From Cyanobacteriota bacterium SRBZ.bins.94.201705 (GTDB lineage Bacteria; Cyanobacteriota; Cyanobacteriia; Cyanobacteriales; Cyanobacteriaceae): a stretch of 64,000 nucleotides of DNA. The stretch covers positions 1 to 64,000 of the forward strand of contig JAUQQP010000049.1 of assembly GCA_030549855.1 (NCBI GenBank), given 5' to 3'. A program made the position numbers and the translations under genes. The notes under the pieces were generated by a model. That model was given only the letters and a program-made list of their open reading frames with translations. It was not told the DNA's origin and searched no databases. This document shows, piece after piece, positions 55,697 through 64,000 of this stretch; the stretch's first letter is position 1; every line of letters begins with the position of its first letter.

Positions 55697-55734
55697 CAGG
55701 TAAATAAAAGGCAGTGCCACCCCACTGCTACCTG
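55697..55734 (+). promoter_or_regulatory. Structured rplU leader, possible autoregulatory site
   Basis: In the leader, GCAGTG (55711-55716) pairs with CACTGC (55723-55728) around the loop CCACCC. CAGGTA (55697-55702) pairs with TACCTG (55729-55734). The two stems stack on the 3' side, leaving an 8-base asymmetric bulge (AATAAAAG) on the 5' side. Twelve perfect pairs make this well supported as a fold. Ribosomal protein leaders of this kind often bind the encoded protein (here L21) to limit synthesis; that role is inferred. Confidence 0.65.
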
Positions 55735-55766
55735 TACGGCAGTAAACAAGAGGAATGGAAGGATAT

Positions 55767-56132
55767 ATGACCTACGCTATAATCGAACTGTGCGGGAAAC
55801 AACTGAAAGTCGAAGCCGGGAGATACTACGAGGTAGACAGAATCCATCAAGAAGTCAATAGCGAAATCACTATCGATAAAGTACTTCTCATAAACCACGA
55901 AGATAATATACACGTAGGACGGCCCTACATCGAGAATGCTACAGTAAAAGGAACCATCCTCAGTCACTACCGCGGGAAAAAAGTCATAGTATACAAAATG
56001 AGGCCAAAGAAGAAAACCCGCAAAAAAAGAGGACATCGACAAGAATTAACCCGCGTCATGATAGACTCTATCAGTCTCGATGGCAATGTCCTGGCTACTA
56101 AACCCCACCAGGCCCAAACTCAAGCAGCTTAA
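55767..56132 (+). CDS. rplU: 50S ribosomal protein L21
   Basis: A 23S rRNA-binding protein of the large ribosomal subunit. 121 residues from ATG 55767, five bases after AAGGA; an upstream in-frame ATG at 55755 would add four residues and lacks such a site. The N-terminal MTYAIIELCGKQLKVEAGRYYEVDRI and C-terminal VIVYKMRPKKKTRKKRGHRQELTRVMID match the family, including the very basic loop. Co-transcribed with rpmA. Confidence 0.96.
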   Translation: MTYAIIELCGKQLKVEAGRYYEVDRIHQEVNSEITIDKVLLINHEDNIHVGRPYIENATVKGTILSHYRGKKVIVYKMRPKKKTRKKRGHRQELTRVMIDSISLDGNVLATKPHQAQTQAA

Positions 56133-56174
56133 GGTATTATACAATACAAACAGGACGGTTATAGGAGTGAGGCT

Positions 56175-56441
56175 ATGGCACATAAGAAAGGTACCGGTAG
56201 TACTAGAAACGGCAGAGACTCCCAGTCTAAACGTCTAGGTGTCAAACGCTTTGGCGGTGAATTAGTTAAAGCTGGTAACATCTTGGTACGTCAGCGTGGC
56301 ACCAAATTCTACCCCGGCCAAAACGTCGGTAGAGGCAAGGATGACACCCTCTTTGCCCTCATCGACGGTGTTGTTAAATTCGAGTACAGAAGAGGTAAGC
56401 GTCAACAAGTAAGTGTTTATCCTGTAGAAAAAACCGCCTAA
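56175..56441 (+). CDS. rpmA: 50S ribosomal protein L27
   Basis: A protein of the peptidyl transferase region of the large subunit. The 88-residue length and [62 protein letters not shown] pattern are diagnostic. There is no N-terminal extension of the kind cleaved in Firmicutes. A GGAG site precedes the ATG. It is 42 bases after rplU. Confidence 0.97.
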   Translation: MAHKKGTGSTRNGRDSQSKRLGVKRFGGELVKAGNILVRQRGTKFYPGQNVGRGKDDTLFALIDGVVKFEYRRGKRQQVSVYPVEKTA

Positions 56442-56467
56442 GTCTAATCACGTAGGCATAATTACTA

Positions 56468-57913
56468 ATGAATGACCAGTATATGCCTCTCGTAGCCAGG
56501 TTAGCAGAAGTAGCCGGGAGACGGGAGGCAGTTTTTTGTACACCCGGGCATAAAAAAGGCAAGGGAGTTAATCCCATTTTCCAACAATTGTTGGGAGAAG
56601 CAGTTTTCCGTCACGACCTACCAGAATTACCTGAATTAGACAACCTCTTCCATCCCAGCGGGGTGATACAACAAGCCCAACAACTGGCGGCAGAAACCTT
56701 TGGGGCGTCCTACACCTGGTTTTTGGCTAATGGCACTACCTGTGGGATTATTGCCGCTATTATGGCTACCTGTGGCGAGGGGGAAAAAATCATTCTCCCT
56801 AGAAATGTCCATCAGTCGGCTATTTTCGGCTTAATCCTCTCTGGTGCCACCCCCGTATTCCTAACCCCTACCTACGATGCCGATTTCGACTTGTGTTATA
56901 ATCTCTCCCCAAGACAAATAGCCAATGCCCTTGCCGCTAACCCCGACGCCAGTGCGGTGTTGCTTGTCTCTCCCACCTACCATGGCATTTGCGCCAATTT
57001 GACGGCAATAGCCCATTCTGTACACCATTATAACATACCTTTGATAGTAGATGAAGCCCACGGGGCACATTTTGCTTTCCACCCCTCTTTGCCCAAAAGT
57101 GCCCTAGCTTGCGGCGCAGACATAGTTGTCCAGTCCACCCACAAGGTATTAGGGGCAATGACTCAGGCGGCTATGCTTCACCTCCAGGGAAATATCGTTA
57201 ATCCTGAGTCTATCACTGCTTCCCTACAGTTAGTTCAATCCTCCAGCCCTAATTATCTATTGCTAGCCTCCCTGGATGCCGCCAGAAGCCAAATGGCCGC
57301 CGAGGGAGAGGCTTTAATGGCAAAAACCCTACAGCTGGCTTCCCTTGCCCGTAATAGTCTTAGGCAACTGGATTATCTCTCAGTATTGGAGTTAAGGCAA
57401 ACAAGAGATGACTTCTTCCATTTAGACTCCACCCGTCTGACGGTAAAAGTGGCTTCTTTGGGATTGACAGGCTACCAGGCAGATGATATACTTCGCAGTC
57501 TAGGGGTAGTCTGTGAGTTGCCCGCCTTAAAAACTCTTACCTTCATCATCTCCCTGGGTAACAGTCATCAGGATATTGAAATTTTAGTCAATAGCCTTAG
57601 ACAACTGACCCAATACCAACAGACAACAAAACCATCCTACTTGCCACCCCCCATACCCAACCCCCACCTGGTAATGACTCCCCGCCAAGCCTTCTTTGCC
57701 AAGAAGAAAACTAGAGTAAAACTCTCAGAAGCCGTTAACCATGTAAGCTGCGAGACTATCTGTCCCTACCCCCCCGGCATACCCCTAATTTTACCAGGAG
57801 AATTGATATCCCAGGACACCATCTCTTACCTGCAAGAAATAATCCATCAGGGAGGCACAATTACTGGCATTACAGATACAACCCTCCAAACCCTCCTGGT
57901 GGTGGCACAATAA
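56468..57913 (+). CDS. Orn/Lys/Arg decarboxylase family PLP enzyme
   Basis: A 481-residue fold-type I PLP enzyme of the small lysine/ornithine/arginine decarboxylase branch found in cyanobacteria and Firmicutes. Motifs are CTPGHKKGKG (24-33), HDLPELPELDNLFHPSG, ANGTTCGI, LPRNVHQS, DEAHGAHF (195-202), and STHKVLGAMTQ with the PLP-binding Lys at 226. A smaller C-terminal domain follows. It lacks the N-terminal wing domain of the inducible E. coli enzymes. Which amino acid is used is not clear; polyamine synthesis is the likely purpose. The gene starts 27 bases after rpmA, so it may share the rplU promoter. Confidence 0.9.
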   Translation: MNDQYMPLVARLAEVAGRREAVFCTPGHKKGKGVNPIFQQLLGEAVFRHDLPELPELDNLFHPSGVIQQAQQLAAETFGASYTWFLANGTTCGIIAAIMATCGEGEKIILPRNVHQSAIFGLILSGATPVFLTPTYDADFDLCYNLSPRQIANALAANPDASAVLLVSPTYHGICANLTAIAHSVHHYNIPLIVDEAHGAHFAFHPSLPKSALACGADIVVQSTHKVLGAMTQAAMLHLQGNIVNPESITASLQLVQSSSPNYLLLASLDAARSQMAAEGEALMAKTLQLASLARNSLRQLDYLSVLELRQTRDDFFHLDSTRLTVKVASLGLTGYQADDILRSLGVVCELPALKTLTFIISLGNSHQDIEILVNSLRQLTQYQQTTKPSYLPPPIPNPHLVMTPRQAFFAKKKTRVKLSEAVNHVSCETICPYPPGIPLILPGELISQDTISYLQEIIHQGGTITGITDTTLQTLLVVAQ

Positions 57914-58045
57914 CCAGAGAGGCACTATAATGGCTTGATGAAAACTGCCTAGAGATGGTGTGAAATTGTTGTTAATTTTGGTGGCGACGGGGGGTATCTG
58001 AGTTAAGCTAAAGGTGTCCAGTTAGGGATAGAGAAGATAATTACT

Positions 58046-60751
58046 ATGCTAAAGGATAAATCCCATGACGTGATGCGCTACCATCACAACCCCCTCAGTT
58101 TTATGTTTGCCCCTTCCTCGGTAGCCTTGATTGGGGCGTCGGAAAAAGAAGGAAGTGTGGGGAAAACTCTTCTTTGGAATCTCATCAGTAACCCCTTCGG
58201 TGGCACCGTATATCCCGTCAACCCCAAACGGAAAAATGTCATGGGCATTAAAGCCTATCCTACCATAAAAGACGTACCAGAGCCCGTAGAATTAGCAGTT
58301 ATTGCCACTCCGGCGGCTACTGTACCAGATATTGTCAGGCAATGTGTAGAAGTAGGAGTAAAAGGGGCAATTATTATCTCCGCCGGTTTTAAGGAAATAG
58401 GCCCCAGTGGCTTACAATTAGAACAAGAAATTCTAAAAGAAGCTAGAAAGGGTAACCTTAGAATTATAGGCCCTAATTGTCTCGGTTTGATTTGTCCTCC
58501 CACCGGCTTAAATGCCAGTTTTGCCAGTCGCACCCCCCTCAAAGGGAATGTAGCCTTTATCAGTCAAAGTGGCGCCTTTTGTACAGCTATCCTAGACTGG
58601 AGTTTAAGGGAAAATCTGGGATTTAGTGCCTTTATCTCCATAGGTTCTATGTTAGACGTTGGCTGGGGGGATTTGATCTACTATTTCGGCGATGATCCCC
58701 TCACCCAAAGTATAGTAATATATATGGAATCAGTAGGAGATGCCCGCTCATTCATCTCCGCCGCAAGAGAGGTAGCCCTATCTAAGCCTATTATAGTAAT
58801 CAAGGGAGGACGCACTCAAGAGGCTGCTAAAGCCGCGGCTTCCCACACTGGCGCCATGAGTAGTAGTGATAGAGTCTTGGCGGCTGCCTTTCGTCGTTGT
58901 GGTGTACTACAAGTAGATACGGTAAAAGAAATATTTAACATGGCAGACTTGTTAGCCAAGCAGCCTCGCCCCAAAGGTAATCGTCTGACTATTGTAACAA
59001 ATGCCGGCGGCCCTGGAGTACTAGCTACAGACGCCCTCACCTGGGGAAAAGGCAAGTTAGCTGAGTTGAGTGATACCACCATGGCTGCCCTCAATGAGAT
59101 TTTACCCCCCCATTGGAGTCATGGCAACCCCATTGATATTCTAGGCGATGCTACCCCAGACCGTTATGCTAAAACCTTGGAAATAGTATCTCAAGATCCC
59201 AATACTGATGGCTTTTTAGTTATTCTAACACCCCAAGACATGACTGACCCCACCGGCACTGCCATTGCCTTAACCAAAGCCGCTGAAAAAGTCAAAGACA
59301 AACCTATTCTTGCCAGTTGGATGGGGGGTGACAGTGTCGCCGAGGGGGTAGAAATCCTAAATAGGGCTAACATTTATACTCAACCCTATCCCGATGATGC
59401 CGCCCGTTTATTTAACCTCATGTGGCGGTATAGTTATAATCTAAAGGGACTATATGAAACCCCCAGTTTATCAGAATCCTCCCTGGTATATAACAGCCTC
59501 CCTCGAACTGAAGTCAATAATATCATCCAAAAAGCACACAGTCAAAATCGTACCCTGTTAACAGAATACGAGTCAAAACGTCTTCTTAGTATCTATGGCA
59601 TCCCCACTGTAGAAACCCACATTGCCACCACCAGGGAGGAAGCTATTAGCCTTGCTGAGAAAATAGGATACCCAGTAGTTTTGAAACTCCATTCGGAAAC
59701 CATTACTCACAAAACCGATGTAGGCGGTGTTAAACTAAACCTCACCAAGCCAGAAGAGGTAGCAGAAGCCTTTAATGACATCAAAACAAGAGTATCTGCA
59801 TCTGACTTCTTGGGTGTTACTGTCCAGAAAATGGTAATTCTCAGGGGGTATGAGGTAATTATAGGTAGTACTGTTGACCCCCAATTCGGCCCCGTGATAC
59901 TATTTGGCACAGGAGGACAACTAGTAGAAGTATATCAGGATCAGGCCATTGCCCTCCCTCCCCTCAATACCACCCTTGCCCGAAGATTAATGGAGCAAAC
60001 TAAAATCTATACAGCCTTAAAAGGAGTAAGAGGAAGAAAAGCAGTAGATTTAAACAAACTAGAGGAGATTTTGGTAATATTCAGCCAACTAGTCCTAGAA
60101 AACCCCCTCATTAAGGAAATAGACATAAATCCCCTGTTAGTATCCCCCGAGGAAATGATAGCACTAGATGCCAGGGTCTTACTATACCCCCCCAATACCA
60201 AACCAGAAGAAATTATACCCCCTGCCATCCGCCCCTATCCCAGTCAATATATCACTCCCCACTCCCTCTCCAGTGGCTTGACTATTACCATTCGCCCCAT
60301 TCGTCCAGAAGATGAACCCCTTGTGGTACAATTCTTCCGGGAGTTGTCTCAAGAGAGTGTTTATCTGCGTTACTTCCACTCCATCAGTCATCAATCCCTA
60401 ATCTCCCATGAAAGACTTGCCAGAATTTGCTTTGTGGATTATGATAGGGAGATAGCACTAGTGGCCGAGTCTCCCCAAAAAGAAATCATGGCCATTGCCC
60501 GTCTGAGTAAAGTGCATGGGGAAGAGGAAAAGGCCGAGTTAGGTATTCTTGTTAAAGATAAATATCAAAAACAGGGACTAGGTACACTTATTTGTCGACA
60601 ATTGATAGATATAGCTGGCAAAGAGGGAATCAGGGAGATTATTGCCGAAATGTTGCCCGAAAATTTGGGTATGCAAAACCTCTGTCGCCGACTCGGTTTT
60701 CATATGGAAAAACAAGAAGACATCGTCAAGGCTACCCTTACTGTCGCCTAG
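58046..60751 (+). CDS. NDP-forming acyl-CoA synthetase/GNAT acetyltransferase fusion
   Basis: A 901-residue multidomain protein. CoA-binding and succinyl-CoA-synthetase-like domains fill about residues 10-450 ([79 protein letters not shown]). An ATP-grasp domain follows at about 490-720 ([39 protein letters not shown]). A GNAT domain occupies about 745-895 ([56 protein letters not shown]). This is the layout of PatZ/Pat protein lysine acetyltransferases. The SHTGA histidine, which carries phosphate in active NDP-forming synthetases, is present, so synthetase activity may be kept. Confidence 0.9.
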   Translation: MLKDKSHDVMRYHHNPLSFMFAPSSVALIGASEKEGSVGKTLLWNLISNPFGGTVYPVNPKRKNVMGIKAYPTIKDVPEPVELAVIATPAATVPDIVRQCVEVGVKGAIIISAGFKEIGPSGLQLEQEILKEARKGNLRIIGPNCLGLICPPTGLNASFASRTPLKGNVAFISQSGAFCTAILDWSLRENLGFSAFISIGSMLDVGWGDLIYYFGDDPLTQSIVIYMESVGDARSFISAAREVALSKPIIVIKGGRTQEAAKAAASHTGAMSSSDRVLAAAFRRCGVLQVDTVKEIFNMADLLAKQPRPKGNRLTIVTNAGGPGVLATDALTWGKGKLAELSDTTMAALNEILPPHWSHGNPIDILGDATPDRYAKTLEIVSQDPNTDGFLVILTPQDMTDPTGTAIALTKAAEKVKDKPILASWMGGDSVAEGVEILNRANIYTQPYPDDAARLFNLMWRYSYNLKGLYETPSLSESSLVYNSLPRTEVNNIIQKAHSQNRTLLTEYESKRLLSIYGIPTVETHIATTREEAISLAEKIGYPVVLKLHSETITHKTDVGGVKLNLTKPEEVAEAFNDIKTRVSASDFLGVTVQKMVILRGYEVIIGSTVDPQFGPVILFGTGGQLVEVYQDQAIALPPLNTTLARRLMEQTKIYTALKGVRGRKAVDLNKLEEILVIFSQLVLENPLIKEIDINPLLVSPEEMIALDARVLLYPPNTKPEEIIPPAIRPYPSQYITPHSLSSGLTITIRPIRPEDEPLVVQFFRELSQESVYLRYFHSISHQSLISHERLARICFVDYDREIALVAESPQKEIMAIARLSKVHGEEEKAELGILVKDKYQKQGLGTLICRQLIDIAGKEGIREIIAEMLPENLGMQNLCRRLGFHMEKQEDIVKATLTVA

Positions 60752-60839
60752 TACTATTTTGTCATCACACTATTTCGTCATAATAGTCCAGTTGGGTATT
60801 TTTCTTTGCCCAGCTTTTTTTCTCTCCCACCTTTCTTTT

Positions 60840-63002
60840 CTAACCAGACATGGCAATTAATTTTTTCACCTCAGCAATCTCTTTAGCCAGATTTTTCTCT
60901 CTTTCCTTTAACACATCTAAATTGGCTTGAATCACTACCTGTTTTTTCTCCACTTCCTTCAGGTATTCTTCATAGGTTTCCCCGACAACTTCCAGAGAAT
61001 TCTCCAGTCTACTTGCCTCATAATCTAGGGCAATATTTATGTCTTGGATAATTTTTTCCACCAGGTTTTTACTTAAAGATTGGTAGTAACTGCTCACCTC
61101 TTTGCGTAATTTTTCTGCCGCCTCTTCTAATTTTAAATTGTTGTCTTGGTTGTAGGAGGTTATTAGGAAAAAAATCAGGGCGAAAACAGCTAGGCCCAAC
61201 AAAAAAGGAAAACGTTTAAAGACAAGAGAGACTTGGGCAAACATTTCATTTTTACCTACTTTAAGGCCCAAAAGTGCAAAGAGTAAAGTGGCCATCATCA
61301 TAATCTGCATTAAATTGGAGCGAATGGATTTCATAACAAAGGCAGGCAGGGAATCCTGTTTGTGACGCACCTCGCTTTCAATAGTCATAAAAGAAACCAA
61401 AAAATTCCCCCTAATGTCTAAATCAGCCGGGGGATTGAAGGGAGAATGTGGAAACAAGTCGGGGAGAAAATTTATGTAATCATAACAGCGATTCAGCAAG
61501 CCAATTAAACCCCCATTTCCGTAGAGGTGTAAAACTTTTTCCCACTCCTTATTAGCCCAAGTTTCCAGGTTTTCAACAATAAAATTAATAAGAATTTCAT
61601 TGACGTCACCGGTATCATGAGAATCAATAGCAAGTTTAACGTGAGGTTGGCCTTCCTTTTTAAACACAACTGGTTTTAAATTATCTACAAAATTCTGGAC
61701 TTGACCGACGATACTTTTTCTGCTAAAATTGTCCAGGAGGGCGGCTTTAGCTTGGTTTAAATCCCACCTAACTTGTTTAAAGAATTTTTCCTTGTCCTCC
61801 TTGACTTGCGCCAGGGCATTCTTGATTAATTCTTTCCAGTTTTTGCCAACAAGACTTTGTTTTTCATTCTGAAGGTTAGTAATTTTTTGTCTTAATTCGT
61901 CATATTCTTCCTGTAGGATTTTCTCGAGAGGCAAAATCAAGGAAGCCAGTTTGACACTCAGCCGTTTGGCTAAAAGATTTTCCGGTTGTCGTTTGGTGAT
62001 GTTGCCGAAAGCCTTGACAAATTTATCATATCTTTTTTGCATTGACTTGGAGAGAAAATCCAGGGGGAAGTCTTCTTGATAGTAGGGAGTCAGGGTGAGG
62101 GGATAAAATTCGACTTTGTATGGCAGACTGAGAGACTCCAACCAGGCTTCCCACTGGCTAATTGTGGCTTCTAATGATTTCTCCTCCTCTGTGACAGGCA
62201 AATCCAATAACAGGAAATACTTAGAAATCTTTTCCCCATTCAAGGTTTTAAGGAATGAGGTGAGTTTTTCCCACTGATAACCCTTGTAATCGGCAACCAG
62301 TAACAAGACATCACAGTCGATTACATCATAATAGGGGTGATTTTCGTCTATGGTGGGAGTAACCGCCTCTTGTTGAAAATACCAACAGGCAATCCCCTCC
62401 TTGTAGGAAGGATAAGCCAAAGTGATTATATCCCTGTCTTGGAGGATGACACTGCCATTGATTCTTTCCCCGTTAACAAAAACACCATTACGACTATTTA
62501 AATCCTCAACAACCCACTTTTTTTCCCCCCCGCTGACTGTTGTCTTAATTGCCGCATGTTGCCAGGAAACTCCCCTATAAACACTACCATCCAGAAACAG
62601 ATTCAGTTGGGGATTCCTTCCCATAACATACTCATTATCTTCCTGGAGGAGGTATTCCTGGTCAACGACAATATTATCTTGAAGGAATCTGACTAACTTC
62701 AACCTAGTAACAGACTGGTTTTGATTTCCATTGGCTACAGGGAATTCTGGCAGTAAGTCATATTTTATGTCATAGGCTTGCTGGGAATCTGGTATCTGTG
62801 TGAGTAAATCAAATCCGGCTTGACCTAGTTTCTCCTCCTCGGCTACTATTTGAAGTGTGAGTTTCTTAGACTGGAGGGAGGCTTCTATTTTGTTGATTTG
62901 AACAAGAATACCCCCTAACTCTGGGTATTCGGCCAATTGACGATTACAAAGAGTTTTAACAGTCTCAATAATCTGTTGCAACTTATCAGCTTTTGGAGGC
63001 AT
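60840..63002 (-). CDS. FHA domain protein with dynamin-like membrane topology, no P-loop
   Basis: A 720-residue protein. The first 100 residues are helical; an FHA domain (about 103-210) has GRN (128-130), SWQH (146-149) and NSRNGVFVNG (169-178), the phosphothreonine-binding loops. Residues 225-275 (CDVLLLVADYKGYQ and KYFLLLDLP) resemble the second half of a GTPase fold, but no P-loop or DxxG precedes them. A long helical region (340-560), two membrane helices (about 565-582 and 599-616) and a C-terminal coiled coil (625-720) follow, as in bacterial dynamin-like proteins. I do not recognise a named family. It follows the protease gene by 30 bases on the same strand, so the two are likely one operon. 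Confidence 0.75.
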   Translation of the reverse strand: MPPKADKLQQIIETVKTLCNRQLAEYPELGGILVQINKIEASLQSKKLTLQIVAEEEKLGQAGFDLLTQIPDSQQAYDIKYDLLPEFPVANGNQNQSVTRLKLVRFLQDNIVVDQEYLLQEDNEYVMGRNPQLNLFLDGSVYRGVSWQHAAIKTTVSGGEKKWVVEDLNSRNGVFVNGERINGSVILQDRDIITLAYPSYKEGIACWYFQQEAVTPTIDENHPYYDVIDCDVLLLVADYKGYQWEKLTSFLKTLNGEKISKYFLLLDLPVTEEEKSLEATISQWEAWLESLSLPYKVEFYPLTLTPYYQEDFPLDFLSKSMQKRYDKFVKAFGNITKRQPENLLAKRLSVKLASLILPLEKILQEEYDELRQKITNLQNEKQSLVGKNWKELIKNALAQVKEDKEKFFKQVRWDLNQAKAALLDNFSRKSIVGQVQNFVDNLKPVVFKKEGQPHVKLAIDSHDTGDVNEILINFIVENLETWANKEWEKVLHLYGNGGLIGLLNRCYDYINFLPDLFPHSPFNPPADLDIRGNFLVSFMTIESEVRHKQDSLPAFVMKSIRSNLMQIMMMATLLFALLGLKVGKNEMFAQVSLVFKRFPFLLGLAVFALIFFLITSYNQDNNLKLEEAAEKLRKEVSSYYQSLSKNLVEKIIQDINIALDYEASRLENSLEVVGETYEEYLKEVEKKQVVIQANLDVLKEREKNLAKEIAEVKKLIAMSG

Positions 63003-63032
63003 TTTGACAACCTCTTGCCACGGTGTCAGGTG

Positions 63033-63836
63033 TCACTGGGATTGGTTTAAAAACTGTTGAATTGTGGTGACGGGTATTCCCCAACTCAACTGACTGAAGT
63101 CTTGTATTTCTTTTTCATCCACCTGTTTACCATCCTGATAAACATAGGGGTTACCGAGGGGAGGAAATTTCCCCAAGCCATTAATGCCAATCAATTCCCC
63201 CCTACGGTTTAGTATAGCACCACCACTCATCCCAGTGTGGATCAAATTAGTGTATCCCAACTGATAGCCTCCTACTAGGGGTTTGTCTAGGATTTTAGCC
63301 AATATTCCCCTGGTGTGGGTGATTTGCATTGACTGTTTTAGATTTTGTTGGAAGGGGAAGCCAGTGGCAAAAACAGACTCATTCTCCCTGGGAAGATTTT
63401 CGCTAAACTTGATGGTAGGGTATTTATCTTGGGAAGCAAATCTTAGCAAAGCCAAATCGTAGTAATCCTTGCTAGAGGTGACAGTATTTTTTTTGACGAT
63501 TTCAGCGGGGTAGATTTTTCCATCATAGACGGCAATTTTGTAGGGATAATTCTCCCCCTCAACTACATGATGGCAAGTAATAACATAATAGTTACCCTCC
63601 TGGTGGTAAATTATAACCCCTGATCCCCCAGTATCTCCTCCTAGGGATGAGAAAATTCTTACGGTGATTTTAGCAGCAATATCTCTTATTCCCCCCTCAG
63701 ATAAAACAACGTCTGGAGGGCGTTTTTTTTTAATATCCTTGGTGAGAAAACGATTAAACCAAAATCTATTAAGAGAGAATAAAGCAACAGACAAGGCTAT
63801 TATCAGCAATAAGTGTGTTTTTCGGAGATAAGACAT
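63033..63836 (-). CDS. Membrane-anchored trypsin-like serine protease
   Basis: A protein of about 267 residues. One N-terminal membrane helix (about 7-27, THLLLIIALSVALFSLNRFWF) is followed by a basic stretch and an S1-type protease domain (about 50-265). The catalytic triad is visible: His90 in TCHHVVEG, Asp127 in YYDLALLRF and Ser204 in HTGMSGGAIL. The oxyanion motif GxSGG is intact. There is no PDZ domain, unlike HtrA/Deg. The active site would face the periplasm or lumen. The start is uncertain (63836 or 63857; the frame extends to 63953); I see no good ribosome site. It is the first gene of a pair with the FHA protein. Confidence 0.85.
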   Translation of the reverse strand: MSYLRKTHLLLIIALSVALFSLNRFWFNRFLTKDIKKKRPPDVVLSEGGIRDIAAKITVRIFSSLGGDTGGSGVIIYHQEGNYYVITCHHVVEGENYPYKIAVYDGKIYPAEIVKKNTVTSSKDYYDLALLRFASQDKYPTIKFSENLPRENESVFATGFPFQQNLKQSMQITHTRGILAKILDKPLVGGYQLGYTNLIHTGMSGGAILNRRGELIGINGLGKFPPLGNPYVYQDGKQVDEKEIQDFSQLSWGIPVTTIQQFLNQSQ

Positions 63837-64000
63837 AAGAGAAAAAGCTAAATCCATGTTATAATCACTGTACCTGTCAAGAAACACCAGGGGAAGCTGG
63901 CAATAGCCAATCACTGGTAAGGTAAAGCTAAACCAGCTACCAGTGACTAGCATTGGTAGATAACCAACAAAACAAGTAGAATCGTTTTGGTCAGCTTATG

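Noticed and set aside
63863-63885. TTGACA followed by TATAAC upstream of the protease gene (minus strand)
   Set aside because: The spacing is only 11 bases; the -35 and -10 cannot both be used, although one of them may belong to a promoter.

Overview
The window is a stretch of cyanobacterial chromosome. The clearest markers are ChlH (magnesium chelatase large subunit), a SufR-type repressor, a group 2 sigma factor, a SecA without the C-terminal zinc motif, acyl-ACP synthetase, and many short families that I know only or mainly from cyanobacteria (DUF1824, DUF2301, DUF2839, DUF2993, DUF3038, PRC-barrel). Base composition looks moderate, with frequent G and C runs and many ATA, AGA and AGG codons. 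I saw one HIP1-like octamer (inside ribF). I saw no insertion sequence, prophage or CRISPR array. I cannot name the species.

Layout. 0.1-6.5 kb: tRNA-Leu(GAG) with its promoter, a PRC-barrel protein with an acidic tail, an alpha/beta hydrolase, a minC without minD or minE beside it, DUF1824, an SF2 helicase, a Crp/Fnr regulator and a small membrane protein. 6.7-16.1 kb: chlH, a membrane GTPase (DUF697 type), then pdhB-secD-secF. 16.1-19.6 kb: sufR with a perfect CAAC-N6-GTTG operator, then a coupled three-gene pseudopilin-like operon. 19.6-28.3 kb: secA, a GT39-type membrane glycosyltransferase divergent from an LptF/LptG permease, a RodZ-like protein with a pseudouridine synthase, and DUF2993. 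28.3-29.9 kb: a 1.6 kb stretch without a convincing gene but with possible decayed coding pieces. 29.9-38.3 kb: FAD oxidoreductase, DUF2839, pepA, ribF, DUF2301, a SAM hydrolase family protein, DUF2062 and an isolated MntC-like metal-binding lipoprotein. 38.5-48.6 kb: DUF3038 and birA (divergent, with abutting start codons), a sigma factor, putA-type proline catabolism, an isolated sugar-binding lipoprotein, a HIT protein, acyl-ACP synthetase and YlqD. 48.7-49.5 kb: a broken GT2 glycosyltransferase. 49.5-54.4 kb: a Pho-box-controlled phosphate operon in the order pstS-pstC-pstB-pstA-pstA. 54.4-60.8 kb: a PBP4-like carboxypeptidase, rplU-rpmA with a structured leader, a PLP decarboxylase and a large acyl-CoA synthetase/GNAT fusion. 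60.8-63.9 kb: a trypsin-like protease followed by an FHA protein with a dynamin-like layout but no P-loop.

Most genes are housekeeping, in short operons. The parts most worth following up are the FHA/protease pair at the right end, the orphan sufR with its own operator, the pst operon with a tandem pstA duplication and four Pho repeats, the acidic tryptophan tail shared by the PRC-barrel protein and the membrane GTPase, the folded rplU leader, and the degraded 28.3-29.9 kb and 48.7-49.5 kb segments.
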